A DNA stretch of 64,000 nt from Phallus indusiatus (GCA_027605045.1 JAQFWX010000045.1:62001-126000); one strand, 5' to 3'. Numbered from the stretch's first letter, positions 51,001-64,000 are shown. A program made the numbers and translations. Notes: generated by a model not told the origin, from the letters alone.

Positions 51001-52380
51001 TTATTTAACCTTCTGTCTCTCCAACTGCTTTAATCCCGTGATAAACTTAATTTGTAAAGCAATTAATTCTTAATCCGTTCATTACGTTCCGGGGTTAGTC
51101 AATATTAGTGCGTCAGCCAATTGAACTTGGTGGCGTGTAAACGGTTTATCAGTTTGTCAATGACGACTGTGATCTCCACAATAATGGCGTATAAGCTACG
51201 CGGCGACCCCCGAAAATGGTTTGGTAACTCTGACTGTGGTCAATAATGTCAGGTTGACCAGATAAAACTGGTTATCAGCTTCTGAAATTGAACAAGAGAC
51301 AGAAACAAAAAGACAATACCTTGGCCATAATTGAGGGTAAGCTAACAGTCCAGTCGGTCCGCCATCAAATCGTGACAAAATGCCAAATCAGTCGGTTCCA
51401 CTTAGTGCCGGAACAAGTTCAGGATAGAAAAGGACGCAGAATCGAGAGAAAAGGCAAGAAGAAACGAAAGAAGACCGATCGACAGATTGGAACAGCCTCA
51501 GAATTGATTGATGTGGATTATATTATTTGTATTTTGGTTACGTGACGAGATGGACATTGCAATAGGAATTGTAGACAAGCAAGGCAAGGGGAACTCAATT
51601 GAATGTGCGTTCGGGAAGCTCGGGTGTGTCAAGCGGGATTACACTGGACAACAGAAGAGGAGAATCCACTCTTGAGTGTAAGGGGTATGATGTAGGAAGA
51701 GTTTGATCAAGGACGAGGAACCACTCGGAAGCTCGGAAAAGTGATGAGAGCGCAGATGAATTTTATCCGAATTCACCGTCGATGGATAATTATGGTAAAA
51801 GATCAGCGACAGGGGGAGGTGTGGTGTTAATGACGGCGGTGGAGCGATTTAGTAAAAAGATATGAGCGGATAGGATGTATGATCGCTGCATTTGGAGAAG
51901 AGGGGTAGATGGGGTGCGGTGCGTCTGGAAAGAAGATCGAATTGAATGGGTGAGAACCATGCCCTCACATATCTGGAATATACTGACTCGGTCATAATCG
52001 ACACGGGAGAAGAAGTTGCGTTGTTTGGTTACGCGAGTCAGCGCTGTTGTTCTGTATTTGAAAACTGGCACTGCAAGTACATGTTACACTGGCTGATCCA
52101 GATAAGTTGGGGAACAGACGCGTGAAGGGTATGCCCACGAAGACCAACAAAAGATGAATATTCCGACGATTGACTTGCTGTTAAGAAAGCCATTGACATT
52201 TCTTGAAAGGACAAGGTTTTGAAATATACAGTTCCACCTATGGCCGGAAGATGATGGTAGCCGTCGTAGCAAGTCGGAAACGAAACTGTACCGAAACCGC
52301 AGCGTGGTCATGCCTGGTCATGCATTAACGCATCATGCAACAAGCGCGGAGCGGATACCAGCAGCATGTTCGGTTTAACG

Positions 52381-52400
52381 GGTTGGCTTAGGTTGGCTTA
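52381..52400 (+). repeat. Tandem duplication of GGTTGGCTTA
   Basis: Two perfect adjacent 10-bp copies in non-coding sequence; no function is suggested. Confidence 0.7.
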
Positions 52401-55400
52401 TGAGGAAGACGGTGCACGCTGGCATCTCGGTCCAGCCTGAGCTTTGTGTTTAGTTCTCACGGAGGTACTACGAGCAGTTATTATCCCGTTAATGGAGATT
52501 GCAAAATGAAAGTATAAGTTAACTTACAAGATAACTCTATAATATTATAGAAGTAAACATTCCATATCAGTGCAAAAGTCTTGAACAAAACGTTCGCGCC
52601 CGCACGAGACACTTAGAGTATCTTTGGACATATTTTCGCTTACGTAATGACCGTCGATGACCGTGACGTTTTCTTGCGTGTTACAGGTCGTTTTCGTCCT
52701 AATCACCGCCGCAACATGTTTTCCTTTTTGTCTTCACTTTTTTTGATTCAATCGCGGTTTGCTGACTGAAAGTCAGTTTGCCAAGCTGGCAAAACAGAAC
52801 TAAACTCTGGACCAATCTTGGCCGGAAAAAAAAGCTGAAGCGCAACACGCCCTGGAGTCGTGCAAGACACGAGAATAATTTTTATTTATTCTTCGATTAG
52901 CGGAGAGAAGGCTAATAACGTTTTTTTAGCTTGCCTAATCGATCGTTTTACGAAGTTTACGTAAGTTGTAGCGGGATGCACATAGCAAAATGACATCAGC
53001 TCTAGAGACTAAATGAAAAAATTTTATGCGTGGTGAAGCAGAAAAATAGCAACTAATCATCTGATACGTAAATCATATTTCTTATCGTAGAAATTCGGCT
53101 AAAAATTCTTCTTATCCTTTGTTATTTTCAAACTTGTGCGGAAGACTGCAACGAGCAAAATTCGTTTGTTTGGTTCTTTTTTTTAAAAATCGGATGGTGA
53201 CTCTGTGCGGGGGCGGTTAAACAAGGTAAGGTAAAGTCGGGTGTAGTAATGAAAACGAAGGCCCTGAGCTTGATCGTAAGTTCTGATGATCTTGAAATAT
53301 TGTGTTGTCATGAAACGCCGACTACATCTTGTCTTGTCCTCCTCCGTTGCGCTGTATTAAAAAGAACTTGTCACAGATAACAAGTTCGATCTCTAACTTT
53401 TCTCTCTCCTTATCCGCGACGAGTATGAGACTGAGTAACGTCATATACTCGACATGCCACATGACTGGAGTCGGAAGGAAGGACCTGCTATTAGCGAAAA
53501 AATTAATACATAGTAATATGCGGTTCAATTTCCTTTCTTTAGAGTTGTTGTTAGTTGTACTTATCATTATCACCTATGTCATAAATGACAACACACGATA
53601 TATATAATCAACGACTTCCTGAAGCGAGCCGTGCTTCTTCATCGGATTCACTTCATAATCTATAATCTATATGGACTTATTCAATGATGACAAACGCATT
53701 TCATGCGGCGGACAGCTTGTCAATACATACAACAGGCTACAGCAGGCGGGTCTTCCATCGGGGGAAGCACCTTGCGTGGACGTACCGCTCCGACGTATCA
53801 ATGAATTCAGCAATGCATTATGCCTGATTCGGAGATCATATCTCCCGACACTTGATGTGAGGTTCTCAGTTACGCGCATCATCGGATGGATTATATATTC
53901 TGGATGCGTCAGAGGAACTGTGCAACTAACTAGAAAAACATTGTACTAGACTGTACTAAACACCAGACATCAAATTCTTCGGGAAATTGCCGTATTACAT
54001 ACATGCCTGATAATGACTAGCTCGGGATATTCAAGAAATCGTTGCGCATATATTCCAGAATGTTTGAAATTCTTTGGTCCACCATTTGCCATAATAAACA
54101 CCAAGCGAGAAACCAGTTTTACTAATAAAGGTTACTGCTTTGTTTGACTTGAAAAGGGATAGGAAGAGACCTATGGGAGATGTGAAACCGTCTACGCTTA
54201 CGCCGCCATCTTGTCAAGTTCTCAGTAGTAACGCCTAGGGCCAACTCATTCAGCGGATAGCAACGGCGAATCCGAGCTTCGAATTCGAGTCCCATCCTAC
54301 CATGTATGTAACGTCGCGGTAATGTCCTGTCAAGGGCACGACCGTCAAAAAATTTTCTCTCTTTTTTTCTGATCGGAAATGAACTTCAACACGGCGAGCA
54401 GTATTGCAGAACTTGAGATGTCAAACTGCCAGCTATGCCATAATAGCACCTTGAGCTTGAGCTGCCACTACTCAGGCAAAAAGACGAGAGTGTGAAAATA
54501 ACGACATGCGGGTAGGTAGATAGTGATAGTGATAAACTGTAAAACTGAATGAAGAAATCCGCAAAGACTTATCAAAGGTAACCAAAGTTGACAGGCAGAG
54601 GAACGGAACACGATTATGATCGGGTAAAAGAAGTAAACTAAGGGCATATTGTGCGGGGTGATCGTCTAAGTATTTATTACTATGTATTACTCCCTTCTCT
54701 TTCCTTAAGATAGTATGTATTAACGTAGGTGCCTAGTCGACTGGCGTTGACGGCGTGCGCAACAGGCTTAGTCCACGTGACAAAAGCGAGGAGTCGGCTC
54801 AATTGAAAATATCATTTCCCTGGACTGACATCGTTTCGTTATGTATGTATGTACGTATACGGCAGTGAAAGGCGACTCTAGCCTACTACATGCTATTCCT
54901 TTATAAACAGCTCGCTTCAATGACATCTCGGGTGTATGCGGCAGTGAATCGTCGGTGATTAACGGATGTGAGCATCTTCGTATATGCCGGTATGTGCCAC
55001 GACTGAGAGTACTGAGATCTCTATTCGCTGTAGACGAGACATATATGGTTAGTATGGACTTCTTTTGACAAGGGAGCCAAGAAAGAATACATATACACAT
55101 CAACATTCAATTGAGTTACATAACGTTTGATCTAACTCACTAGTAGTAGTACACATGCATACATTCCAACTCCAGTTGCCCTATTGATTATAATCACTAT
55201 CTACGGTCCCGTGTGAGGTGAAATTTTTTAATCTGTCACGCTAGAAACTTCTTATTCAAGGGATCGATCCCTCGTAACCCTTTTAGCCTCTCAAAGACGG
55301 CGCTATCATAGTATATTCTCAATATGAAACTAGAAATCATCTAGTTTCAGATTTCAAAAGCCAAAGAACAGCGCTGCCGCTGATTATTAATTCTTCCTAG

Positions 55401-55470
55401 TTCAGCTCTATAGTAAAAGTTACTACATGAATCTATGAGTACTTTCATTGAACTTCCATTTAAACTTATT

Positions 55471-55521
55471 TCATCTAATCTCACTTCATCTCACCCATCT
55501 CATCTCATCTCATCTCATCTT
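55471..55521 (+). repeat. CATCT pentanucleotide microsatellite
   Basis: Five perfect CATCT units at 55496-55520 are preceded by degenerate copies (TCATCTAATCTCACTTCATC). A simple repeat with no apparent gene context. Confidence 0.8.
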
Positions 55522-58500
55522 CGATATCGACAGAATCGGAATCAAAATCTCCTGATCCTCACAATTATAACAAAGATTAAAAGAAGAGATTACATATACC
55601 ATACATATCATTTTTGGCTTATCTCGATTTCTATTTTATCTGCCAAAGCTATGCAGTGATCACAAGACATTGACGAAGTGTTGCCGGAACATAGATATAT
55701 ATACACTGCTTTCGGTTTAGCCATGAGAAGAATTATGAACGTTTTCGAATTTATTCTTTGAAAGGATCTGTGTAAAAATGTCATGCGCAGTGAGAAAAAA
55801 AAGGGGTAAATCAGGAGGTGACTACTGTCAAATTTGTTACTGTCAAGAGTGCTTTACTTCTTGTTTATTTACAATTGGCTTACACTGACGAATCCATTAG
55901 CACATCGCATGCGAGACCGGAGAAGTTGCACTTGTCAGAGGCACAAGCGTGAACCTTATCAACAAGAAGAAAGAGGTCAATGAAATTGGTTTGGTTTTTT
56001 GTTGCGACTCGGAACCTATTTTTGAAAATCCCGCTGCATGAGATGCGAAAAGGAAATAGAAACATCTTATTTTGTATCACAGTCTTCCTGAACGACGGCG
56101 ATTAAGTCTCATAAATCAATAAAGATAAAGTGACTTCAGAAGATAGCACCCCAAAGTTACGTTTTACACTCTTCAAAATCAAAATTTGAAACCGAATCAG
56201 AAATGTGAAAAAAGAGCATAAACTCACCCCTTTCCGCAAAGTTACGTATTAGAGTCTAGTACCTACCTTAAACCTTTTTTTCTCTGTAGCAACTGTTCAC
56301 GTGAGATGTGTTTCACCGCCAGCTTCTCGAGAAGTGAAAAGAAAAGAATGGAAGAAGAACGACACATGTGCCTCGTCACTGCAAGCCCTTGTGTTACTAA
56401 CCCCGTACAACTCTATTGAGGCGGTCCATCACGTATTTCATGCATCATGGCTAGGTAGCCCCTGGCTTCTTGATTATTCACTATTATGTAGCCTTTGCTT
56501 CTTGGAAGATGCTTAACGCCAGTGACTGAGTTGACGCGTGAAAATCCGAATAATCCCTGGCTTTCTGTCTCTTCCGGTTGGAATTGCATATAGTGCGTCG
56601 GCAAAATTTGTCTGTTCAGAAAGACCCTGTGATTTAAATTGTCAATGACACTCAAGACGCAATACCAATTAATGTATCACAACATATGTTTTTAAAGTTT
56701 AGAGTTTATATTAAGTCCGCGCCAGCCATGAGACGTGTAGGCTCGGAATTACTGAGCTCTCGAAGCAACGAAGAAAAATGATGCGCCAATTGATCCAGTT
56801 GCCATTGCAGCCATCATCCATCATGGTACATGGAGTACATACGGGTCAGCGTCACCCCCCGCCGAGTCTCATTTTTGATCGGCGATCGATCGATGGTGAT
56901 TTGCGCTGATTTTGCCGCCTCTTTGCCTCTCCCCTGGCTTGCGTCATTCGGATCGGATTAACGAGACTTAAAATACTTTTTGATGTGCATGTTTTTTTGC
57001 CATCCGCGATTTTGAAAAACTGCCACACCTGTATACACCGAGGGTCAGTTTATTGTTGGACTTGTGGGATTAGAAGCAGCGCAACGTCACCGGTTAGTTG
57101 GCGGTAACGGTTCTTAAAGTACCACCAGAATTCGTGCCAACCTGATTTTCAACAGTGTCGTGAAAGAATCAAGAACCCCACCTGAGTTTGTTCTGAATCC
57201 ATATTGTTCAACTGTTGTTCTTCCTCATGTGACTTATTTTAACTCCATCAACATCCAGTCATTAAGTCTTGTCCTGTCTTGACCGAGATGGCCAGGTGGG
57301 CCATGTCAAGACTTATCCGGAACTCAATTCAGGGTTGCCATTGCGGATGGATAACCCACATATGTACGTATTTAAGTACATACCCCACTTGTCCCCGTGT
57401 CCAAAAAAGGAAGGTATCATGTAAAGCAAAGGATCTCAGATCTTGAGTCGTGGCTGAATTCCGTCGGCTGTCCATGCAAATGCAACGCGTTTAATTGTAT
57501 TTGTGTGACCTGACTGACATGATGATGCCATGGTGTGTTCCTCCATATCCTCGGCTGCGGAATTTTCAATCGTCTATTTAGGAATTGAACAAAGATGTGA
57601 AAGATGCCTCAGGACGATCTTGCCATTCCGCACAGTGATTGACGTACTGCCAGCGCAAACTTGCTGTACGGTACTATATATGGATAAATCGACCCAGACA
57701 TCCGAGTGGCCAGCGGATTAACTCAGATTGATATTGAGATTCTTCCTATCATCGTGTTTAGTATGTAGTTCCCTATACCACAATGATGCGCATGCGCTGG
57801 CTATTTTTACGACGAAATGTAGTCTGGGCCCATATAAGCATGGTGGTGTTCCTTTCTCATGATGTAATGAGGCCGTTTTACCTTTGACTGAGTCATTACA
57901 GTACGGTCTTGGAGGCATTTCGGGGGGGCCGCGGTTCGTTTGTGTAGGTCAGGATATCAGTCCCGGTCATTCCTGCACTGAAAGGATGGACGGCAACAAC
58001 TTGGCTTATCCCTTTAACTTCCTTCTCCAGCAGCGAAGCAATCAGACCGAAACCTCATTTTCTTTCTCTGAAGAAGCTGCAGAGGGCAGAGTTAATAAAG
58101 ATTGTAAAGGGTTTTGATTCGCCCACTGATTGACTCAACGCTGTAATACATATTGGTCAAATGAGTATATATGAAACGAAGACCGAACGAGAGATGTTTA
58201 CCGTTTACCTTTGCCGTAAGAGCCCAAACTTCCGGATGGATAGAAAAGCTGAGACTTGTTCCCGCTTCAACTCGGTAAGTGAATGGCCAGACCTGGCTGT
58301 TGAGCATAACGACGAATGAATAGAGAATGGAAAAAAATGATGAAAAAGGTACAATGCGTACCTCTTAGATCTATAGAGTACCGGAAGCCTTGACCGATCC
58401 AACAGATCAAAGAGTCAGATTCCTTCCAATTTCAAATCTCAGGGTCCAAGGACAGACTTTTGCCTCGTTGCATCACCTGGACCATTATGTACAATACATA

Positions 58501-61119
58501 CTTACACGAGACAATTGCACGCCTAACTCTGCTTTTTCGCTCTTTCTTTTTCGTCTTTTTTTTTATTTCGGTTCCGCTTCCGGCTTGGTGCGGTAGCGCA
58601 GCCGTAAATTGATTATGCCGTATTTGGGTGTGTCAGGTTGACCTCCGTCGGTAAGATTTAAGGTTTTAAAACGATACTGTAAAGCATCTGACACGTATAA
58701 ACCTTGTTTAAGAAAATAGACATTGTACGTGCCCATTTTGCACCCTATTGGAATTTGCTATAAATGGCAATCTAGACGCGAAAGCCATCCGGAGCTGATT
58801 TTGAAGACAGGAGATTCAGGTTGTTCTTTTGAAAAAAAGGTTTGAGATTCTGAAATCCAAGAAATAATTACTGATTGCCCAGGAAATTTTGCCCCTGATT
58901 GTCGTCAAAAATTATTCGTTTCTTCGGTGCTTCTTTTCCCGATGGCCCGATTTATAGTCAAATATGGATATGTACTTGAGAATCGTTCGATAACGTCTCG
59001 CAATTTGACTTACCATACTTAGCTGATTGTCGCCTTGAAAACGAGTTTTCTTCTCTTTGTCCAGACTCGCTTGAAAAGAAGTATGTATACGTGCGTTATC
59101 CTGACACGTTACAGATTATCGAATAACACCACGAATGAACAAGAGGACAAGAGAAGAAGCAAGGTTAATCCTTTGATCTTGGTTTTTGGACATTGCTAAG
59201 CATAGATCGGCTGTTATTGGACATTCGGTTTATGTACCTTCTTGTTCTTGCTTCCATCTTCGTTTGCTGCCTTTTTTTTCTTTCCGCTGGAAGGCGGCGC
59301 ACCGGAAGTGGAAAGGAAGATAGATGGCTAAATGGTTTTGTTGTATGTATATACGATGGGTGCCGGTGGGGAAAAGTGTGATTCTCAGAAATACAATTGT
59401 CAGAATAATCGCCGATGTATTGTTGTGAAATTCTGGGGTGGTATTCGGGTGGTACCGTGAGGATTTCAGGAATTTAAATAATTGTGCGTGCGATTTTCTT
59501 TATGTTTCTAGCCGAAAAAGAATGAAATACTGTTGTTGTTGTGTACAATAAGTTTGAGACGGGGGAGTGACAGCCACTGAGGGGAAAGGAACTTCTCCGG
59601 CGGAAGAGAAAACAAAAACAATGATTACCTAATAGATAAACACGACACGTGAATTCTTGAGGGTAGGCTTCTCGAGTCGAATCCAACATAATATGCATGT
59701 TGCTCGAAATTCGTGGTTTACTCGAGTCAGCAGTGGATATAGATATTTCAAGATCATTTATATACTTTCAGCAACCTAGATCTACTACAAATTGGATTTA
59801 TAATACGATACGATACTATGCAACGGATGGAAATTCAAAATTGGGATGGGAAAATTGTCCTAAATAAAGAAAACGAAAACATAGGAGAAAGAGACTACAG
59901 ATATGATGGAGAAAAAGTCTTGATAGAGACTCTATAACGAGTCGACCTATTGAACTGATGATGATTGGTTGGAAATGTACATTTGGGTTAGGCAATGCAA
60001 ACGGATAGATAATGAAGATAAAAGAAGAAAAGATTCAGTCCCAAGCATCGAGAAAAGCAAGAAAAGAAGCGTCTGAGTCCGTTGATCAGCTCAATGACTA
60101 GGATATTTTTGATTTTTGTAATAAGAGAGACGGAGAGGATCAAGAAAGAATTGGATGGCGATAAGGGAGGAAGAGGGTATGTGAAAGTAGAGCGGATGCA
60201 ATAAAAATGGTAATAATGAAGTTTAGATGGAGAAAGAATCGTCCGAGGCTAGGGCGAATATGTAGTATCGGATGTAGCGGCGGTATTCGATACCGCGAGT
60301 GCATATAGGCGATAGGAGGTAGACCAGCATAAAGAAAAACCAGCATATAGCGACCACATGGCATATGAATGACTCGAAGAATTGAATTGAAACTATACGT
60401 TTGAGGTTTAAAAATGGCGTGGATGAAGCCTCGCAGACGGAGATGTCGCGCAGTGGGTATGGACTACAGTGTGTGGGTGAGTGTGGACATCCTGTCGGAC
60501 ATACGGTTGGCTCGATACAACACGCGACGCGGAACACGAGTTTTAGTGCGAGTTTTTTTTAGCCTTTTTCTCCCATCTCTCGCGGACACGAGGAGAACGG
60601 TGCTGACTTTGTGGGTGTGTTGAATTCCGCTTTTGGGATTTATGAATGATAAATCTGAAAAAAACGGAATGGTGACGTTAAGGGGTTGAAGACACCACCG
60701 TGGGCATCCCACACACACAGGACACGCGACACGCAATGACCACCAGAGGAGAGCTTTTGGACTTGTGTGTTCGGCAAACAAACACGTTCAAAAAAACGGA
60801 AACGGAAACACGCGCGCGCCGTGCTTGGTTCCTACTACTGTCAGCAAAGGGCCCCATCTAACACGCTTTTTTTTCTCAGCTTCGAGTTTCGCCGACGCCA
60901 CCGTACCATCATTGTCATTTGCATTTAGACAGGGAAGGGAAAAGAAAAAAAACACGCGTCACGACGCGTGTAGGCATGTGTTTTTTTTTGGCTTTTTTTC
61001 TTGGTTGATTATTTCTCTTCTTGATCGAATGGACTGTGCAATCTGCAACCGCAACCGTAATCGTAACCGCGACGTCAACCGTGATTGGCCTTTGAAAAAC
61101 AAGAGAAAGTGTGCGATTG

Positions 61120-62812
61120 TCAGCGAGAGGAAGATAATGGAGAATCGCGTCGACGAGGGAGAGGACTTGTTGTTCCGCTTGGCGCGAGACCTGCTCCTCC
61201 GAGGCCGGTTCCGGAAGGATTTGTTGTGCCTAGATTAGGAGAGGTAGACGGAGATGTCGGTGAAAGAAGATATGGACGATCGTGAGGGAGAGAAGGGTGA
61301 TGATGGTGATGATGTGGCATGTGGTGGTGTGAATGGTGGTAACCACCTCCTCCGCTACCAGCTTGGTTAGTGCTGCCACCGGAGTTGGAGCTACTACTCG
61401 TGCCGGTACCAAGGCCGAGACTAGCCAAACTGTTGAGGCCTAATGGTGGTGGATGTGAATGCGAATGCGAGTTAGAATGATGTGAATGTTGGTGTTGGGC
61501 GTGGTGTGAATGAAGACCGGGTCCACCTGAGAGAACGGAGCTTGTGCCATAGAGAGAATGCATTGGCGCGAGGCTGGAGGAGGATGTTGTACCGGTTGGA
61601 GATGTCGACATCGATAATGAGGAACCCATGCCCATTGACGCATTGGGAATATTAGGGCCGGTATTGCGAGATTGGCGCATAGATTGACGTTTGTTTTGGA
61701 ACCTGATAGAGGGTGCATATAAGCGAGCAATTCTATGTTATCATGAAGAAACCAGAGCCAGCAACTCCGATTCTCCCTATATTTTTCACTCACCAGATCT
61801 GAACACTTCTAGCACTCATATCGAGTTGTTTAGCGAGTGCCTCTCTTTCCTGGGTGGAAGGAAACGCGGTACGCTGGTACGTAGCGTTCAAAACTCGGAG
61901 CTGGTTCGCGTCGGCGCGTTTTCGTTTCTTTTTTATCAGAGGCTCGTCTGATGCGGTACTCGATAGACCAGCTGATGAGGTTCGCTGTGAGGGTAGCGGA
62001 GCTAAACCATGGCCATGAGACGAGGCGTGGCCATGGTGGTGATTGTGGTGATTGTGGTGATGACTGGCTAGATCGTGACCCCATGGGTCGGAGGCTGTTG
62101 GCTTATCATAGGTGGTCGCGGGATAGCCAAGACCGGAGTAGTGATGAGAAGGATGATGGTGCGTGTCTTGTCGCCCGCTACCAGGATGATGACCATGCTG
62201 GCTATGACTCGTGTGATTACTGGCGTTGTGACTGTTGCTATTGGCGTTACTATTGCTGCTGCTGCTGGTGTTGTTGGTATTGTTGTTGTTATTGCCGTGA
62301 TGATGGTGTTGATGGTGAGGATGAGAATGAGGATGGTGGTAATGATCTGAGAGGGCGGGAGAAGGAGAAGACCAATCTGTTGGCGATGAGAATGGATTCA
62401 AGCCTGCTCCCCCGCTCGTCCCTGCTGCACCTCCGCCTGCACCACCTGCTGCTGCCGCCGCCGCCGAAGGGGTGGTCGCAGAGGCCGAGGTTGCGATCGA
62501 GGCTGAGCCGGGTGGAGGAGGTGAGGATGAGCCGGCAACGCCGATGTAGGAGGTGGAGTTTGTAGTCGAGGAGCGATGGGAGTACGACGGCGGCTGGGCG
62601 TAACCATTCCCTGCACTGGCACCGGCACCACCCCCCGCGCCGGCTGCACCCCCGCCTGTCGAAACAGAAGGGCGGTAAGAGAAATTCTGCATTTTGTAGG
62701 ATGGATTGGAGAGGGGTAAAGGTGGAGGTGGTAGCGGCAACGACGACGACGAGAAAGACGAGGAAAACAATGGTGTTGGGGGATAGGTGACCAGAAGACT
62801 GTTCATTGACAT
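61120..62812 (-). CDS. Homeodomain transcription factor with His/Ser/Asn/Gly-rich tracts
   Basis: This is a TALE-less homeobox protein of the kind found in mushroom-forming fungi. The first ATG in frame is at 62812 (MSMNSLLVTYPPTPLF); the open frame extends a little further without an ATG. The N-terminal 300 residues are low-complexity: poly-Ser/Pro, GGGAAGAGGGAGA, poly-Ala, HHPHSHPHHQHHHHG, NNNNNTNNTSSSS. The homeodomain follows: KKKRKRADANQLRVLNATYQ, RTAFPSTQEREALAKQLDMS, ARSVQIW / intron about 61698-61786 / FQNKRQSMRQ. Helix 3 WFQNKR is intact. The C-terminal half is again Ser/Gly/His-rich (HSHHAQHQHSHHSNSHSHSH; HHSHHHMPHHHHHH) and ends SPLSSSR. Relatives regulate development or mating; which one this is cannot be told here. 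Confidence 0.88.
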
Positions 62813-64000
62813 TATTATTATAAAGGGCCCCAAGCTTTCAGTCTCGAAACTTGTTCACAGTTTGTCGACAGTGACCAGTGACTGACTTGGACGACAACAC
62901 AATACACAATGTCTACCCCCACTAGAGCCTTTACTTATGTACTTAGCTGTCATCCAGACCTTTTATTTTTTTGTTTTCATTTGTTATTTTTTGTTGTTTT
63001 CCTCAAAAGTATCGCACTCTCGTCCCCCTCAAAAGGTGATAATTTTCGAGTAAATATAATAATATTTCCCGGGATTTATTTTATTTTTGATTATATTTTG
63101 ATATTTTATATTTATTTATAGCACTATCAAATTACCACATTTAATTTACCGAGAACGCAACTTTGCCGCGCGTCTTGGGCGAACTTTTCCAGACAGGCAC
63201 ACACCTTGATCATGAACATGGATACATACACGGACATACATTCCAGTTGCAGCGCTCTCAGTCAGTAAGCAGCATATTCAGTGGTGCTGGGACGATGTCG
63301 ATGATGATGATGATAATGAGTACACTGTACCATCTCCACTTTCATAACATGCAACACCATTTAATCTCTTTTAAAATTGATAAACCTCTTCCATTATTAT
63401 TATGCACAATTTCTGCAGCTGATCATTCCGTAAAAAAACGCTCCTCCTTGCGCACATGCACATGCGCAATTGTCGATGATGTTGATCTGTGTGCATGCAA
63501 AACATGAACAAAAAACATTAATTATAGATCCGTCTCCCGTGTCACGTCTCTCAGTCACGCATCTCGCTCGATCTTGCATCGTCATCGTCCTCCGCGGCGA
63601 GCAGACCGAACGGCGGGCATACCAGTATCTTTTCTTTTCGTCTTGGATACCAAGGTTAGCGTTTGAGTATGTTGCTCTAGTTCCACCGTCACCTAGTCGA
63701 GACTTACATATCATCTTCACTTCAGGAATCGATCATATATATGTCCTCACATTTTCAATTCTCATTTCATTATCCTTGATTTTCATTACCCACCTCTTCA
63801 AATCTAACCTAACGTTTCTGATTGATATCAACTCATTTGGTCTTAAACACTATTTCCAACCACCATCAATACCGGCAATCTGTATCTGGTCTCTCTCAGC
63901 ATCTCCCACCAGTGGTTATTTATACGTTATACCGATTCATATACATTTCATTCCCAAATGACATCAACCTTATACGGCACAATCATCCACAAGGGGTTCT
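62813..64000. promoter_or_regulatory. Upstream region of the homeobox gene, to window end
   Basis: About 1.2 kb on the promoter side of the homeobox gene. It is very AT-rich at about 63046-63125, with a short GATGAT run at about 63300. From about 63530 there is a region of CG-richer sequence and splice-like sites, but no coding frame I can assign. The next gene would start outside the window. Confidence 0.4.

Larger units (their letters stand above)
48068..61119. other. 13-kb convergent intergenic region without recognisable gene
   Basis: Between the stops of Elf1 (plus) and the homeobox gene (minus) no open frame exceeds about 110 codons, and none has a motif I recognise. This contrasts with roughly one gene per 2.3 kb to the left. 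The sequence looks AT-rich with poly-A/T runs and simple repeats: GGTTGGCTTA twice at 52381-52400, (CATCT)5 at 55496-55520, TATG repeats near 54841. I found no rRNA, convincing tRNA, transposase or long inverted repeat by eye. It may hold non-coding transcripts, long 3' UTRs, or decayed sequence. A 92-codon plus-strand frame at 53671-53949 is discussed in the findings. Confidence 0.55.

Noticed and set aside
51288..51545. 85-codon frame with Lys/Arg-rich run
   Set aside because: Composition is driven by an A-rich tract, with no motif or supporting splice sites.
54236..54305. tRNA-like T-arm (CTTCGAATTCGAG) with a T-rich terminator downstream
   Set aside because: The B-box deviates from G-TTCGA, no A-box lies at a proper distance and no acceptor stem pairs with the 3' part.
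54768..55106. 112-codon minus-strand frame
   Set aside because: No domain, no promoter-like start; a frame of this length is expected by chance in 13 kb on six frames.
59660..59685. GAGTCGAATCC, similar to a pol III B-box
   Set aside because: No upstream A-box or tRNA fold around it.
61951..62565. Long plus-strand open frame opposite the homeobox gene
   Set aside because: It is the antisense shadow of repetitive His/Ser/Asn codons; the homeodomain proves the minus strand is coding.

Overview
The window looks like nuclear DNA of a basidiomycete fungus, most likely an Agaricomycete. Almost every gene is split by many short GT-AG introns of about 45-60 nt. Intergenic gaps are short, and the proteins read as fungal orthologues with basidiomycete features (EXS-domain Erd1, Elf1/EF3-type ABC protein, bifunctional THI6, Ser/His-rich homeodomain protein). 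I see no transposase, reverse transcriptase, CRISPR array, rRNA or convincing tRNA. All family calls come from reading translations by eye; no search was run.

Layout. 1-5.8 kb: 3' part of a NOL8-like nucleolar protein (+), Erd1 (-) and the DEAD-box helicase Dbp7 (-). 6-8.8 kb: a secreted GH45/expansin-like protein with a GPI-like tail (+) and an ER cyclophilin with a C-terminal membrane anchor (-). 9-13.6 kb: the histone acetyltransferase GCN5 (+) and NAD-dependent formate dehydrogenase (-). 14.7-20.3 kb: the cell-cycle kinase WEE1 (+) and a TAPT1/EMP65 ER membrane protein (+). 20.5-29.2 kb: an orphan ORF (-), PCNA (-) sharing a 92-bp promoter with THI6 (+), a phytanoyl-CoA dioxygenase-like protein (-) and a RAP1-like BRCT/Myb protein (-). 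29.8-43 kb: CDC24 (+), a cytosolic GH63-type glycosidase (+), a mitochondrial rRNA-dimethylase/MTF1-like protein (+), a membrane-anchored GH18 chitinase (-) and a single-pass membrane protein (-). 43.8-48.1 kb: an Elf1/EF3-type ATPase (+). 48.1-61.1 kb: a 13-kb stretch with no recognisable gene, flanked by convergent 3' ends. 61.1-62.8 kb: a homeobox transcription factor (-). 62.8-64 kb: its probable promoter.

The genes are mostly housekeeping and do not form one pathway or cluster. Two cell-cycle genes, WEE1 and PCNA, carry the MluI box ACGCGT close to their starts, consistent with shared G1/S control by an MBF-like factor.

The points most worth a second look are a charged insert of about 120 residues inside PCNA, the three-repeat RAP1-like protein, the 13-kb convergent desert, and a recurring defect: several otherwise well-conserved genes (GCN5, FDH, PCNA, Elf1, PhyH, probably NOL8) lose frame by one or two missing bases, often in homopolymers or short repeats. 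That pattern suggests uncorrected sequencing error more than real pseudogenes, but it has to be resolved before any of these proteins is translated.
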